DNA from: DASYQD01 sp036005845
Lineage (GTDB): Bacteria > Acidobacteriota > Thermoanaerobaculia > Multivoradales > JAIOJS01
NCBI GenBank assembly: GCA_036005845.1
Contig: DASYQD010000035.1
Coordinates: 1 to 64,000, forward strand
Direction of reading: 5' to 3'
DNA: 64,000 bases
Shown in pieces: positions 36,728-46,181 of this stretch. A program made the translations under genes and the position numbers. The notes below the pieces were generated by a model. The model saw only the letters and a program-made list of their open reading frames with translations, did not search any database and was not told where the DNA came from. How positions within the stretch are numbered: position 1 is the first letter of the stretch; the number at the start of each line of letters is the position of its first letter.

Positions 36728-39212
36728 GGAAGTGGAACCGCGTCGTCACGCCGAACGTGCGCGGCTGGTTGGTGAGGAAGCCGACGCGCGCCCGCGTGCC
36801 GCGCTCCTGGTCGAGGGCGAGCAAGGCGCGCTCGTCGGTGACGTTGTTGACGAACGCCGCGATCTCCAGCTTCTCCTTGAGCACGCCGAAGCGCACGTTG
36901 AGCAGGTCGTAGGCCGGCAGCTCGGGGTCGAAGGTGAAGGTGCTCTGGGTGAACGGCCCGCCGATGCTGTTCGGCGCGAAGGAGTTCAAGTTGACGGTGC
37001 CGAAGCCCGCGGCCTGGTCGCCCACCTGCGTGAAGCGCGAGCCGACATGCTGGTAGACGGCGGTGGCGAAGCCCAACCAGGCGGTGCCGACCGGCTCCTG
37101 GAAAGTGGCCGCCGCGGTGTACTGCAGCTTGGGCACCGTCGGCAGGCGGTTGCCCTCCTCGATGCCGGCGAGCACCTGGCCGCCCGAGCGCAGCGTCGAG
37201 CGCAGCTCCGAGTCGGCGTAGCTCGCCGACAGCGCGAAATCGAAGTTGCTCGTCGGCGCGGCGTTGAACTCGAGCTCGACGCCCTGGCTGCGCGCCTTGG
37301 GCACGTTGAAGATGACGCGCGAGGAGCAGGAGCCGGCGGTCACCGTCGCCTGCAAGTCCTTGATGTCCATGTGGAAGACGGAGAGGTTGAAGATGCCCTT
37401 GCCGCCCATGATGGTGTTCTTGGTGCCGACCTCGTAGTTCCACGCCGTCTCGTCGTCCCACTGGTCGTGGCCGCCGAAGGTGCGCAGGTCTTCGGGCGTG
37501 CACAGCGTGACGTTCAACGGGTCGTTGATGCCGCCCAACCGGAAGCCCTTGGCCACCTGGACGTTGAAGCGCGAGTTGTCGTTGACCTTGTAGCTGGCGA
37601 TGGCGCGCGGCGCCACGCCGCTGGCGTCGGTGGAGCCGGGCTGGCTCTGGAAGTGGCCGTTGTCGTCGGCGCCGAAGATGGCGTCGAAGATCTGGTCGCG
37701 CGACTCGTCGAACTGGTAGTAGCGCAGGCCGCCGGTGAGGTCGAGGCGATCGTTGACCGCCCAGGTGCCTTCGCCGAACGCCGCCTTCTGCTTGAAGTTG
37801 TAGGAAAGCCGGGAGAAGAAGAGCTCGTCCCGCTGGTTGAAGGTGAGGCGCGTGGGGATGCCGGAGAGCGCCTCGAACCCGTTGACGAAGAGGTGCTGGC
37901 CGTAGTCGCGGTCGATCTTGGTGTAGAAGAGGCCGCCCACCCAGCTCAGCCGGTCACCCGCCTTGGCGAGGCGCAGCTCCTGCGCCCACACCTTGGCCTT
38001 GGTGGCATCGTCGAGGGGCGCGTCGAGGGTGTAGACGCGCGCCGGCAGGCCGATGCTGCCGCCGGTGATGCTGGCGGTGAGCGCCGTGGCGTCGCGGATG
38101 ACGTCGACGTCGCGGTCGATGTAGGAGCTCACCGAGGTGAGCGTCATCTTGTCGCCGAAGCGGTAGTCCCAGGTGAGGTCGCCGAGCAGGAACTCGTCGG
38201 TGAACGGCTCCTCGATCTGCGTGAACTGCCGGCGATCGCCGAGGGTGACGCGCGGTCGCGTGGTGGTGAACGGGTTGGCGAGGATGTTGTAGGCGTCGAT
38301 GCGGTTCCAGCCGTTCATCTCCACCTTCTGGTAGACGAGGCGCGGCGTGGCGGTGAAGCTCTCGTTGGGCTCGAAGCGGAAGGCCACGCGGGCGCCCCAG
38401 CGGTCGCCGTCGTTGACGTCCTGGTTGACGTGCAGGTTCGGCTGCACGGCGTCCATGTAGCCGCCGTAGCTCGTGTAGTAGGCGGTCACACGCATGGCGG
38501 CGGTGTCGCCCAGCGGCTGGTTGACCGCCACCTTGCCGCTGCCGCCGGTGCCGCCGCCGCTGATGCTCTCGCCGGTGAGCTCTACCAGCGACTCCTGGCG
38601 CTGCAGCTCGGGCTGGTTGGTGATGTAACGCACCGTGCCGGAGAGCGAGCCGGCGCCGAAGAGGGTGCCCTGCGGCCCGCGCAGCACCTCGACGCGGTCG
38701 AGGTCGAAGAGGTCGAGGTCGGGGGTGAAGAGCGACATCGAGATCGGCGACTCGTCGAGGTAGACGCCGACCTGCTCCTTGACGCCCGGCTGGTCGCGCA
38801 CGACCTGGCCGGCGGAGACGCCGCGCATGGCTACCTGGCTCTGGCCGGGGCCCAAGTTCTGCACCGTGAAGCCGGGGACGTTGCTCGCTACGTCCTCGAT
38901 CGTCTCGGCGCCCCGGTTGCGCAGCTGCTCTTCGCTGGGCGCGGCGATCGAGGTGGGCACGTCCTGCGCGTTCTCCGCCCCCTGCTTGCGGGCGGTGACC
39001 GTGACCTGCTCCTCGAAGCCGATGTTGGTGCCCTCCGCCGTCTCCTCGCTCGGCGTCGGCGTCGGCGTCGGGCTCGCGGTGGGCTCGGCGGGCGGCGTGT
39101 CCTGAGACCGGCCCGCGGCAGGCGCAAGGACGAGCATCGCAACGGCGAGGAGCGCCGCTCCGCCGCTGGCCCCAAGGAATCGAACGTAGCGTTCGAAATC
39201 GGAAATGCCCAT
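36723..39212 (-). CDS. TonB-dependent outer-membrane receptor
   Basis: 829 residues with a signal peptide (AALLAVAMLVLAPAAG). A short proline/threonine-rich linker and a TonB-box-like EEQVTVTARKQ precede the plug domain (DVPTSIAAPSEEQLRNRG, then VEVLRGPQGTLFGAGSLSG). The remaining 600 residues are alternating barrel strands that end in FHFR, the aromatic C-terminus required for outer-membrane insertion. It probably imports a siderophore, vitamin or glycan fragment with TonB energy; the ligand is not readable. Two hairpins, one an intrinsic terminator, lie at its 3' end. Confidence 0.95.
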   Translation of the reverse strand: MGISDFERYVRFLGASGGAALLAVAMLVLAPAAGRSQDTPPAEPTASPTPTPTPSEETAEGTNIGFEEQVTVTARKQGAENAQDVPTSIAAPSEEQLRNRGAETIEDVASNVPGFTVQNLGPGQSQVAMRGVSAGQVVRDQPGVKEQVGVYLDESPISMSLFTPDLDLFDLDRVEVLRGPQGTLFGAGSLSGTVRYITNQPELQRQESLVELTGESISGGGTGGSGKVAVNQPLGDTAAMRVTAYYTSYGGYMDAVQPNLHVNQDVNDGDRWGARVAFRFEPNESFTATPRLVYQKVEMNGWNRIDAYNILANPFTTTRPRVTLGDRRQFTQIEEPFTDEFLLGDLTWDYRFGDKMTLTSVSSYIDRDVDVIRDATALTASITGGSIGLPARVYTLDAPLDDATKAKVWAQELRLAKAGDRLSWVGGLFYTKIDRDYGQHLFVNGFEALSGIPTRLTFNQRDELFFSRLSYNFKQKAAFGEGTWAVNDRLDLTGGLRYYQFDESRDQIFDAIFGADDNGHFQSQPGSTDASGVAPRAIASYKVNDNSRFNVQVAKGFRLGGINDPLNVTLCTPEDLRTFGGHDQWDDETAWNYEVGTKNTIMGGKGIFNLSVFHMDIKDLQATVTAGSCSSRVIFNVPKARSQGVELEFNAAPTSNFDFALSASYADSELRSTLRSGGQVLAGIEEGNRLPTVPKLQYTAAATFQEPVGTAWLGFATAVYQHVGSRFTQVGDQAAGFGTVNLNSFAPNSIGGPFTQSTFTFDPELPAYDLLNVRFGVLKEKLEIAAFVNNVTDERALLALDQERGTRARVGFLTNQPRTFGVTTRFHFR

Positions 39213-39386
39213 CGTCCGTCCTCCTCCATGCCAACAGCCGGCGTCCGTCGCCGGCTTGAGAGTCCGTCGTTGTGGTGCGTCCCCGGGTGTGGAAAGAGGC
39301 TAACACGGGTCGCGCGCGGCGATGGCAACGCTGGCGACAGGCGGGAGCGGGAGCATCGCAGCGTGGTACGTGTAATAGTGCGCCGC

Positions 39387-39752
39387 ATGCGCACCGCCGC
39401 CGACGTCGCCATCGCCGTCGTCGCCCTGCTGCACCTGTTCTTCCTCTGGCTCGAGATGTTCCAGTGGACGAAGCCGCGCGGGCGCCGCGTCTTCGGCCTC
39501 TCCGCCGAGCTCGCCGAGCAGACCAAGGCGCTGGCCGCCAACCAGGGCCTCTACAACGGCTTCCTCGCCGCCGGCCTCGTCTGGGGTTTGTGGGCCGGCC
39601 CGGTCGCGGGCTTTGCGCCGCGCGTCTTCTTCACCACCTGCGTCGTCGTCGCCGGCCTCTTCGGCGCCGCAACCGCGAAGCGGTCGATCCTCTACGTGCA
39701 GGCGCTGCCCGGCGCCATCGCGCTCCTGCTGACGCTGCTCGCCCGTCCCTAA
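39387..39752 (+). CDS. DUF1304-like small membrane protein
   Basis: 121 residues from the ATG at 39387 with four predicted membrane helices. The phrases LLHLFFLWLEMFQWTKPRGRR, NQGLYNGFLAAGLVWGL and the end YVQALPGAIALLL match the DUF1304 family. No function is known for it. It overlaps the last bases of the convergent gene at 39749 by four. It is divergent from the TonB receptor. Confidence 0.85.
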   Translation: MRTAADVAIAVVALLHLFFLWLEMFQWTKPRGRRVFGLSAELAEQTKALAANQGLYNGFLAAGLVWGLWAGPVAGFAPRVFFTTCVVVAGLFGAATAKRSILYVQALPGAIALLLTLLARP

Positions 39753-40021
39753 CCCGCGATGATGCGGTTGGCCGGCTGCACACGCGGCACGGCGGCGATG
39801 CCGAGCTCGCTCAAGATCGGCACGAGGATGCGTCCGAAGGCCTCCAACGACTCGGGCGAATCGTAGACGTCGATCACCTGCAGGTTGTCGGGCTCGCCGT
39901 AACTGACGTGGTACAGGCGTCCCGGCGGCGCCCCGGCGCCGGCGGCGTCCAGGCGTCGAAGCGCCTCGTCATACTTCTCGCTCGACATGCCCGAGACCTC
40001 GAACTGGACGACGATGGCCAT
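39749..40021 (-). CDS. Small dimeric alpha-beta barrel-like protein
   Basis: 90 residues, full length. The first strand (MAIVVQFEVSGMSSEKYDEAL), LYHVSYGEPDNLQVIDVY and ESLEAFGRILVPILSELG give the strand-helix-strand-strand-helix pattern of the ABM-like ferredoxin-fold superfamily, in which two subunits form a barrel. The family includes monooxygenases and many proteins of unknown role. No catalytic residue can be named. It lies downstream of nothing related and overlaps the DUF1304 gene by four bases tail to tail. Confidence 0.7.
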   Translation of the reverse strand: MAIVVQFEVSGMSSEKYDEALRRLDAAGAGAPPGRLYHVSYGEPDNLQVIDVYDSPESLEAFGRILVPILSELGIAAVPRVQPANRIIAG

Positions 40022-40096
40022 GGCCGTGACCTCCCGTGAAAGTGATTCGTGTGCACCGCGACTACGACGCAGCGCGTGCTTCGGATGGGCGCCGGC

Positions 40097-42094
40097 TCAG
40101 CCCAACGCGCGGGCGCGCGCGGCGACGTTCTCGGGCGTGAAGCCGAAGTGCTTGGCGAGGTCTTCGTACTTGCCCGACTCGCCGAAGCGGTCGACGCCGA
40201 GGGTCGAGCCGTGCGGGCCGACCCAGCGGTCCCAACCGAACGGGCGCGCCGCCTCGATCGCCAACCGGCGCGTCACCTTCGGCGGCAGCACGGCATCCCG
40301 GTACTCCTGCGACTGCGCGGCGAAGAGCTCGAAGGACGGCAGGCTGACGACGCGCGCGCGCACGCCGTCGTTCGCCAGGAGCTTCTGCGCCTCGAGCGCG
40401 AGGTGCACTTCCGAGCCGGTGGCGAGGAGCAGCAGCTCGGGCTCGCCGCCGTCGGCGTCGGCGATGACGTAGCCGCCCTTGGCGACGCCGTCGGCGGCGC
40501 GCTCCGCCGCCTCGGCAAGCACCGGCAGCTTCTGCCGCGTCAGCGAAAACGCCGTCGGCCCGTCCTTGCGCTCGATCGCCACGCGCCACGCCTGCGCCGT
40601 CTCGTGCGCGTCGGCGGGGCGCAGCACGACGAGGTTGGGGATGGCGCGCAGCGCCGCGAGCTGCTCGATCGGCTCGTGCGTCGGCCCGTCCTCGCCGAGG
40701 AAGATCGAGTCGTGGGTGAAGACGTAGATGACCGGCTCCTTCATCAGCGCCGCGAGACGGATGCTCGGCCGCGCGTAGTCGGAGAAGATGAGGAAGGTGC
40801 CGCCGTAGGGCCGGAAGCCGGAGAGCGCGAGGCCATTCATCGCCGACGCCATGCCGTGCTCGCGGACGCCGTAGTGCAGATAGCGGCCGGACGGATTGTC
40901 GGGCCCGAAGTCGCCGCCGTGCTCGATCAGCGTCTGGTTGGACTCGGTGAGGTCGGCCGAGCCGCCGAGCATCTCGGGCAGCGCCCCGGCGATGGCGTTG
41001 ATCACCTTGCCCGAGGCGGCGCGGGTGGCGATGCTGCTCCCGAAGTCGATGGTCGCGATCTTGGCGTCCCACTCCGCCGGCAGCTCGCGGCTGAAGCGGC
41101 GCTCGAGCTCCCTGGCAAGCTCGGGCTGCTCGCCCGCCCACGCCTCGCGGTGGCGGTTCCACTCCGCGTGCGCTTCCTCGCCGCGTTGGCGCGCGTCGGC
41201 GAACGCTTCGCGCGCTTCGTCGGGGATGAGGAACTCGGAGTCCTCCGGCCACCCGAGGGCGCGCTTCGTGGCCTTCGCCTCGTCGGGGCCGAGCGGCTCG
41301 CCGTGTGCCTTCGCGGTCCCCGCCTTCTTGGGGCTGCCGAAGCCGATCACGGTGTGGACGCGAATCAGCGACGGCCGCGCGCGCTCGGCGGCGGCCGCCT
41401 CCATCGCCAGTTGCAGCGCATCGAGGTCGTTGCCGTCCTCGACCGTCTGCACGTGCCAGCCGTACGCGGCGTAGCGCGCCGACACGTCCTCGCTGAAGGC
41501 GAGGTCGGTCGAGCCGTCGATCGAGATGTGGTTGGCGTCGTAGAGGACGTTGAGCGCGCCGAGCTTCTGATGGCCGGCGAGCGACGACGCCTCCGACGAG
41601 ACGCCCTCCATCATGTCGCCGTCGCTGGCGATGACCCACACCCTGTAGTCGAAGAGCGCGGCGTCGAAACGCGCCGCGAGCGCCCGCTGCGCGAGCGCCA
41701 TGCCGACCGAGTTGCCGAGGCCCTGGCCCAGCGGACCGGTCGTCGTCTCGACGCCGGGCGCAAGGCCGTGCTCGGGATGGCCGGGCGTCTTCGAGCCGAG
41801 CTGGCGAAAGCGGCGCAGCTCCTCCATCGGCAGGTCGTAGCCGGCGAGGTGGAGGAGCGAGTAGAGGAGCGCCGAGGCGTGCCCGGCCGAGAGCACGAAG
41901 CGGTCGCGGCCAGGCCAGTCGGGGTCCTTGGGGTCGAAGCGCAGGAAGCGGCTCCACAGCACCCATGCCATCGGCGCCATGCCCAGCGGCGCGCCGGGGT
42001 GCCCCGACTTCGCCTTCTCCACCATGTCGACGGCGAGGAAGCGGATGGTGTTGATGGTGGTGAGGTCGGTGGTCGGCGCCGTCGTCTGCGTCAT
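40097..42094 (-). CDS. tkt: Transketolase
   Basis: 665 residues, family length. It is a thiamine-diphosphate enzyme of the pentose phosphate and Calvin pathways that moves two-carbon units between sugar phosphates. Landmarks are KSGHPGAPLGMAPMA near the start, the ThDP/Mg2+ segment SDGDMMEG followed by DANHISIDG, the pyrimidine domain MNGLALSGFRPYGGTF, DSIFLGEDGPTHEP and the C-terminal ATGSEVHLALEAQ. The ATG at 42094 is preceded by GCAGGAGGG. No other pentose-pathway gene is adjacent. Confidence 0.97.
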   Translation of the reverse strand: MTQTTAPTTDLTTINTIRFLAVDMVEKAKSGHPGAPLGMAPMAWVLWSRFLRFDPKDPDWPGRDRFVLSAGHASALLYSLLHLAGYDLPMEELRRFRQLGSKTPGHPEHGLAPGVETTTGPLGQGLGNSVGMALAQRALAARFDAALFDYRVWVIASDGDMMEGVSSEASSLAGHQKLGALNVLYDANHISIDGSTDLAFSEDVSARYAAYGWHVQTVEDGNDLDALQLAMEAAAAERARPSLIRVHTVIGFGSPKKAGTAKAHGEPLGPDEAKATKRALGWPEDSEFLIPDEAREAFADARQRGEEAHAEWNRHREAWAGEQPELARELERRFSRELPAEWDAKIATIDFGSSIATRAASGKVINAIAGALPEMLGGSADLTESNQTLIEHGGDFGPDNPSGRYLHYGVREHGMASAMNGLALSGFRPYGGTFLIFSDYARPSIRLAALMKEPVIYVFTHDSIFLGEDGPTHEPIEQLAALRAIPNLVVLRPADAHETAQAWRVAIERKDGPTAFSLTRQKLPVLAEAAERAADGVAKGGYVIADADGGEPELLLLATGSEVHLALEAQKLLANDGVRARVVSLPSFELFAAQSQEYRDAVLPPKVTRRLAIEAARPFGWDRWVGPHGSTLGVDRFGESGKYEDLAKHFGFTPENVAARARALG

Positions 42095-42152
42095 CGGGGC
42101 CCTCCTGCGGTGGAACGGACGCTCGGGTAGAATGAGGGCCCGTCGGGGCCAC

Positions 42153-42245
42153 GGAGAGGTGCTGGAGTGGCCGAACAGGGCTGCCTGCTAAGCAGTTGCC
42201 CGGGGTAAACCCGGGCCGAGGGTTCGAATCCCCCCCTCTCCGCCA
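42153..42245 (+). tRNA. tRNA-Ser (GCT)
   Basis: The acceptor stem GGAGAGG pairs with CCTCTCC (42235-42241), followed by G and an encoded CCA. The anticodon stem GCTGC/GCAGT encloses CTGCTAA, giving anticodon GCT. A long variable arm (a GC-rich hairpin around CCCGGG) marks a class II tRNA. GGTTCGAATCC forms the T loop. It reads AGC/AGT codons. Confidence 0.97.
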
Positions 42246-42613
42246 TCGCTCGCTTCCGCTCGCTCAGTTGGAGCGGGGGGGCTTCGGTCGTCGGTCCCCG
42301 CCGCTTGCGCGGCGAGGGACCTCTAGAGCGAATCCCCTTCCTGCCTCCGACGCTCGCCCTGCCCGCCAGACGCGGAGGCGGCTTGCTTCGCTCGCCGCCG
42401 ATCGCGATCGCGCGCCCTGGCGCGCGCTGCGATCGGATGGGGAGCGGCTCGCTGCGCTCGCCAACGGACGCGCGCCTTGGCGTGCGGACGGGGGGGAGCG
42501 ACAGGGAGCCGACTTTCGCGCGCGGCTCGCTTCGCTCGCCGATGGCCGGGCGCGGTAGCGCGCGGCCGATCGGGGAGCGGGAGGGAGCCGCCTTCGCTCG
42601 CGGCGCGTTCATG
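42246..42613. repeat. Cluster of GC-rich palindromic repeats downstream of tRNA-Ser
   Basis: There is no gene in these 368 bases. Three imperfect units of about 66-78 bases start near 42381, 42447 and 42525. Each begins with a GCTCGCTTCGCTCGCC-like sequence (itself nearly palindromic), continues into an inverted repeat (for example CGATGGCCGGGCGCG then CGCGCGGCCGATCG at 42540-42572) and ends in a GGGAGCGG/GGGAGCC purine-rich tail. The left part (42246-42380) holds further degenerate copies. It looks like a REP-type element cluster. I see no transposase. Confidence 0.65.
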
Positions 42614-45271
42614 TCAGGTCTCGGGCTGGCGGACGGTGAGGACCGGGCAGGGGGCGTGCTCGATAACGCGTTCGGCGTTGCTGCCCAGCAGGAGGTGGCG
42701 GAGGCCGGTGCGGCCGTGGGTGCCCATGGCGATGAGGTCGACGTCGAGCTCCCTTGCGGTGTCGGCGATCACCTCGGGCGGGTAGCCTTCCTTGGCGACG
42801 GTATCGACGCTGTGGGCTTCGCCGGCCAGCGACGCCGCGGCCGCGGCGAGCTTCTCTTCGGCGACGGCGGCGACGTCGGCGTGGAACGGGATCGAGGTGG
42901 GGATGGTGCCGTAGGCGGTGTACTCGATGGGCAGATGGTAGGCGTGGAGCAGGGTCAGGCGCGCGCCCGCGCCGTCCGCTGGCTCGCGGCTCGCCGCAGC
43001 CTGGTCGCCGGCGAGCAACGCGCGGGCCGCGTGGGCCGCTCCCTCCGCGTCGTCGGAGAAGTCGGTGGGCACCAGCACGTGGCGGATGGCGGCGTGGCGG
43101 TCGCGGTCGCCGGGGTGGACGGTGAGCACCGGGCGCGGCGAGTGCTGGACGATGCGCTGCGCCGTGCTGCCGAGGAGCAAGTGGGCGAGGCCGGGCGTCA
43201 GGCCGCGGCTGCCCTGCACGACGAGGTCGGGCGCGATCTCGCCGGCGGCGCGGACGACGGCCTGCGAGGCGACGCCGGTCTCGAGGCGCGACTCGACGTT
43301 CCCGCCCTGTGCGCGAACGGCGGCGGCCGCCTCTTCGAGCCTCGCCGCCGCGGCGGTGCGCACCTGCTCGTCGAGCTCGGCGGGCGAAGGCAGGAAGTCG
43401 GTGAGCGGGCCGTGCACGTCGACAGCGTGCACCAGCACCAGCCGACCGCCGCGGGCGCGCGCGAGCTCGCTGCCCCACTGCACCGCCGCGTCGGCGGTGG
43501 GCGAGAAGTCGGTCGCCACCAACACCGTGAACGACGAGCCCGCCATCGCCGGCGACTCTAACAGAGCGAAATCGCGCGGCTCACGGCCGGCGGTCGGTGC
43601 TGGCGCGAGCGGCGCGACACGGTAAATGGCGAGCAGCGTCGAGTCTTGCCGCCGCACCGTGAAGACAGGCCGTTGCGTGGCCGCGATCCGCGCCAGGCGC
43701 GGCGTGAACCACGCCTCGCGCATCATCAGCATCAGGTACTGCGGATGCGTGGTGTCGTACGAGCCGTCGTGCGGCACCAGCGTGAAGCGGTCGGCGAGGA
43801 ACGGCGCCGCCGCGTGCGATCCCAGCGGCACGAGCACGAAGGAATCGCGCGGCGCGTGCGCGGTAAGCCACTCGGCGCCTTCTTTGTAGCTCGCACCCCA
43901 GTACTCGAGCTCGACGCAGCGCTGCGCTTCGGGGCCGAGCGCGAGCCGAGCGGGCGCATTCAAGTAAGCGTCGGCGTAGGGATGGATCGCGGCGAGGTCG
44001 ATCGCAACGACGACGAGGCTCGCGGCGAAGAGAGCGCCGAGCGCGAGCGCTGCGCGTCGCGCCCTCGCCTCGCTCCGCCACAGGGCCAGCCCAACCGTGT
44101 AGACGCCGCCGGCCGCGAGCAGCGCGAGCGCCGGGAGCGCCGGCAGCAGGTGCCGGGCGCCGTCGTACCGCGCGGGTGCGACGAGATCTGCGAGCAGCAG
44201 CAGCCCGAGCCACAACCCGGCGAGACGGCAGAGGCGCGCGGCGGGGCCGCCGCGAAGCGCCGCCGCGACGCCTGCGAGCGAGGCGAGCAGCAACGGCACC
44301 GGCGTCGCCATGGCGAGGCTCAGCCAGCCGTAGTGCCACGGCAGCTCGGTCGGCCGGTAGATGCGGCCTAGGTAGAGCACCTTCATCGGCACGTCGAACT
44401 CGTGCACCTTCCGCCACAGCATCAAGGCGCGCTCCCACGGCGCCGGCCAGAGCCAGGGCCAGAGCAGCAGCGCGACCGCGGCGGCAACGACGCCGGCGAG
44501 CAACAGGCCGCCCAGGCGGCGACGCCACGGGCCGGCACCCGCCGCGATCGTCCACGAGAGCGCGAACGGCGCGAGCAGCAGCGCGCTCACGTGGTGCGCC
44601 AAGGCCGCTCCAGCCGCCGCGCCGAGGAGCGCGAAGTCGACCAGCCGCCCACTGCGCGCCGCACGCGCGAGCGCCAGCACCGCCGCGCTCCACACCACGA
44701 GCGCCACGACGTCCTTGGGGTTGGCCTGCGAGTGGGCGACGAGCTTGGGCTGCAGCACGAGCAGCGTCGCGGCGAGCGGCGCCAGCACCGGCGCGCCGCC
44801 TTCCTTCGATGCGAGATGCGCGGCGAGCCGCGCCACCAGCGTCACGGCGAGCGTCGCGAACAGCAGGTTGGCGAGGTGGAAGCCGAGGTAGCTGCCCGGC
44901 TCCCAGAACGCGCGGTCGACGATCGCCGCGAACCCGGCGCGCAGCGTGTCGGCGGCGAACTGGTAGCCAGGCAGCTCGTGCCATGGCCAGGACGGCAACG
45001 GGTCGCCGCCCAGCGCCGCCGCGATCAGCCGCAGGTTCTGCGCGCCGGCGCGGTAGCTCTCGCCCTCGTCCCAGGTGATGCCGTGGTCGGTCAGGGTGGC
45101 GAGGCCGAGGGCGAGAAAGGCGACCGCGACGAGCGTGCCGCCGTGTCGCGCGATCCACGCGGGAGCCAGCGCGTGGCGCCCGCGCAACGGGTTGGCGGAC
45201 GCTACGCCGTCGTTTCGCTCCTGCTCGCTCGCTGGCACGGGGCGCGCCCCCGCGTCCGCCTCAGCGCTCAC
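42614..45271 (-). CDS. PMT-like membrane glycosyltransferase fused in frame to two UspA domains
   Basis: 885 residues from a GTG at 45271 that overlaps the upstream stop by 11 bases; TTG at 45310 would add 13. The N-terminal 540 residues have about ten membrane helices with the GT39/ArnT-type catalytic loop (ITWDEGESYRAG, acidic residues after TM1) and HSQANPKDVVAL. They probably transfer sugar from a polyprenyl carrier. From residue 576 two tandem universal-stress domains follow: FTVLVATDFSPTADAA to DLVVQGSRG and IRHVLVPTDFSDDAEG to DLIAMGTHGRTG, both with nucleotide-binding G-rich motifs. No stop separates the parts. An in-frame ATG at 43546 could start a separate 310-residue UspA protein. 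Confidence 0.8.
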   Translation of the reverse strand: MSAEADAGARPVPASEQERNDGVASANPLRGRHALAPAWIARHGGTLVAVAFLALGLATLTDHGITWDEGESYRAGAQNLRLIAAALGGDPLPSWPWHELPGYQFAADTLRAGFAAIVDRAFWEPGSYLGFHLANLLFATLAVTLVARLAAHLASKEGGAPVLAPLAATLLVLQPKLVAHSQANPKDVVALVVWSAAVLALARAARSGRLVDFALLGAAAGAALAHHVSALLLAPFALSWTIAAGAGPWRRRLGGLLLAGVVAAAVALLLWPWLWPAPWERALMLWRKVHEFDVPMKVLYLGRIYRPTELPWHYGWLSLAMATPVPLLLASLAGVAAALRGGPAARLCRLAGLWLGLLLLADLVAPARYDGARHLLPALPALALLAAGGVYTVGLALWRSEARARRAALALGALFAASLVVVAIDLAAIHPYADAYLNAPARLALGPEAQRCVELEYWGASYKEGAEWLTAHAPRDSFVLVPLGSHAAAPFLADRFTLVPHDGSYDTTHPQYLMLMMREAWFTPRLARIAATQRPVFTVRRQDSTLLAIYRVAPLAPAPTAGREPRDFALLESPAMAGSSFTVLVATDFSPTADAAVQWGSELARARGGRLVLVHAVDVHGPLTDFLPSPAELDEQVRTAAAARLEEAAAAVRAQGGNVESRLETGVASQAVVRAAGEIAPDLVVQGSRGLTPGLAHLLLGSTAQRIVQHSPRPVLTVHPGDRDRHAAIRHVLVPTDFSDDAEGAAHAARALLAGDQAAASREPADGAGARLTLLHAYHLPIEYTAYGTIPTSIPFHADVAAVAEEKLAAAAASLAGEAHSVDTVAKEGYPPEVIADTARELDVDLIAMGTHGRTGLRHLLLGSNAERVIEHAPCPVLTVRQPET

Positions 45272-46088
45272 GCGAGCCGGCCGCCGCCACGGGCGCGGCA
45301 ACCTCGTCAACCAACGCCGGCGTCGCCGCCGGCGCCAGCTTCCGCCCCGCCGCGTCGAAGATCCGCGGCCGCGCCACTCCCCACTTCGCCAGCCGGAACC
45401 TCATCGCCGTGCCCAGCACGCCGAAGCCGTAGACGACGCTGCGACGAAAGCCGATCGACGAGGAGTCCTCCTCGTATTTCGCCGGGCAGCTGATCTCGCC
45501 GACGCGGAATCCCAGGTAGAGCGCCTGCAGCAGCATCTGGTTGTCGAAGACGAAATCGTCGGAGCCCTCGAGCAGCGGCAGCGCCTCGAGCACGCGGCGC
45601 GAGAAGGCGCGGTAGCCGGTGTGGAACTCCGACAGCTTGCTGCCGACGAGCAGGTTCTCGACCAGCGTCAGCGCGCGGTTCGACACGTACTTGTAAAGCG
45701 GCATACCGCCGCGCATGGCGCTGCCGACGAGGATGCGCGAGCCCAGCACCACGTCGTAGACGTCCGACGCGATGAGTGCCGCCATGGCAGTGATGAGCCG
45801 CGGCGTGTACTGGTAGTCGGGGTGGAGCATCACCGCGATGTCGGCGCCCCGCTCGAGCGCCGCCGCGTAGCAGGTCTTCTGGTTGGCGCCGTAGCCGCGG
45901 TTGTGCGTGTGCACGAAGGTGGTGATGCCGAGCTCGCGCGCCACCCGCACCGTCTCGTCACGGCTGGCGTCATCGGTCAACAGCACCTCGTCGACGACGT
46001 CGTGCGGGATCTCGGCGAAGGTCTTGCGCAGCGTGCGCTCGGCGTTGTACGCCGGCATCACCACCACGATGCGACGGCCGTGCAGCAA
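45261..46088 (-). CDS. Family 2 glycosyltransferase (dolichyl/polyprenyl-phosphate sugar synthase-like)
   Basis: 275 residues from a TTG at 46088 with GGAG upstream. The GT-A start VVVMPAYNAERTLRKTF, the nucleotide-binding DDASRDET, the central HPDYQYTP (D-x-D-like site) and the acceptor region EFHTGYRAFSRRVLE are typical of the Dpm1/GtrB-like group. There are no membrane helices. It probably charges polyprenyl phosphate with a sugar from a nucleotide donor. The overlapping downstream gene is a PMT-like enzyme that would use such lipid-linked sugars, a common pairing. Confidence 0.9.
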   Translation of the reverse strand: MLHGRRIVVVMPAYNAERTLRKTFAEIPHDVVDEVLLTDDASRDETVRVARELGITTFVHTHNRGYGANQKTCYAAALERGADIAVMLHPDYQYTPRLITAMAALIASDVYDVVLGSRILVGSAMRGGMPLYKYVSNRALTLVENLLVGSKLSEFHTGYRAFSRRVLEALPLLEGSDDFVFDNQMLLQALYLGFRVGEISCPAKYEEDSSSIGFRRSVVYGFGVLGTAMRFRLAKWGVARPRIFDAAGRKLAPAATPALVDEVAAPVAAAGSRER

Positions 46089-46181
46089 GGGTGTGTCTCC
46101 GGTGCGCCGAGCTCCGCGCGATTCGGCGGCTGAGTGTAGCCCCAGCGTGCCGCGGTACGCGGCTTATACTGCGCCGCTTCG

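Noticed and set aside
42246..42613. CRISPR array
   Set aside because: Units are imperfect, 66-78 bases long and without constant-length unique spacers, and no cas gene is in the window.
42246..42613. Phage or island attachment site after tRNA-Ser
   Set aside because: No second copy of the tRNA 3' end and no integrase gene were found in the window.
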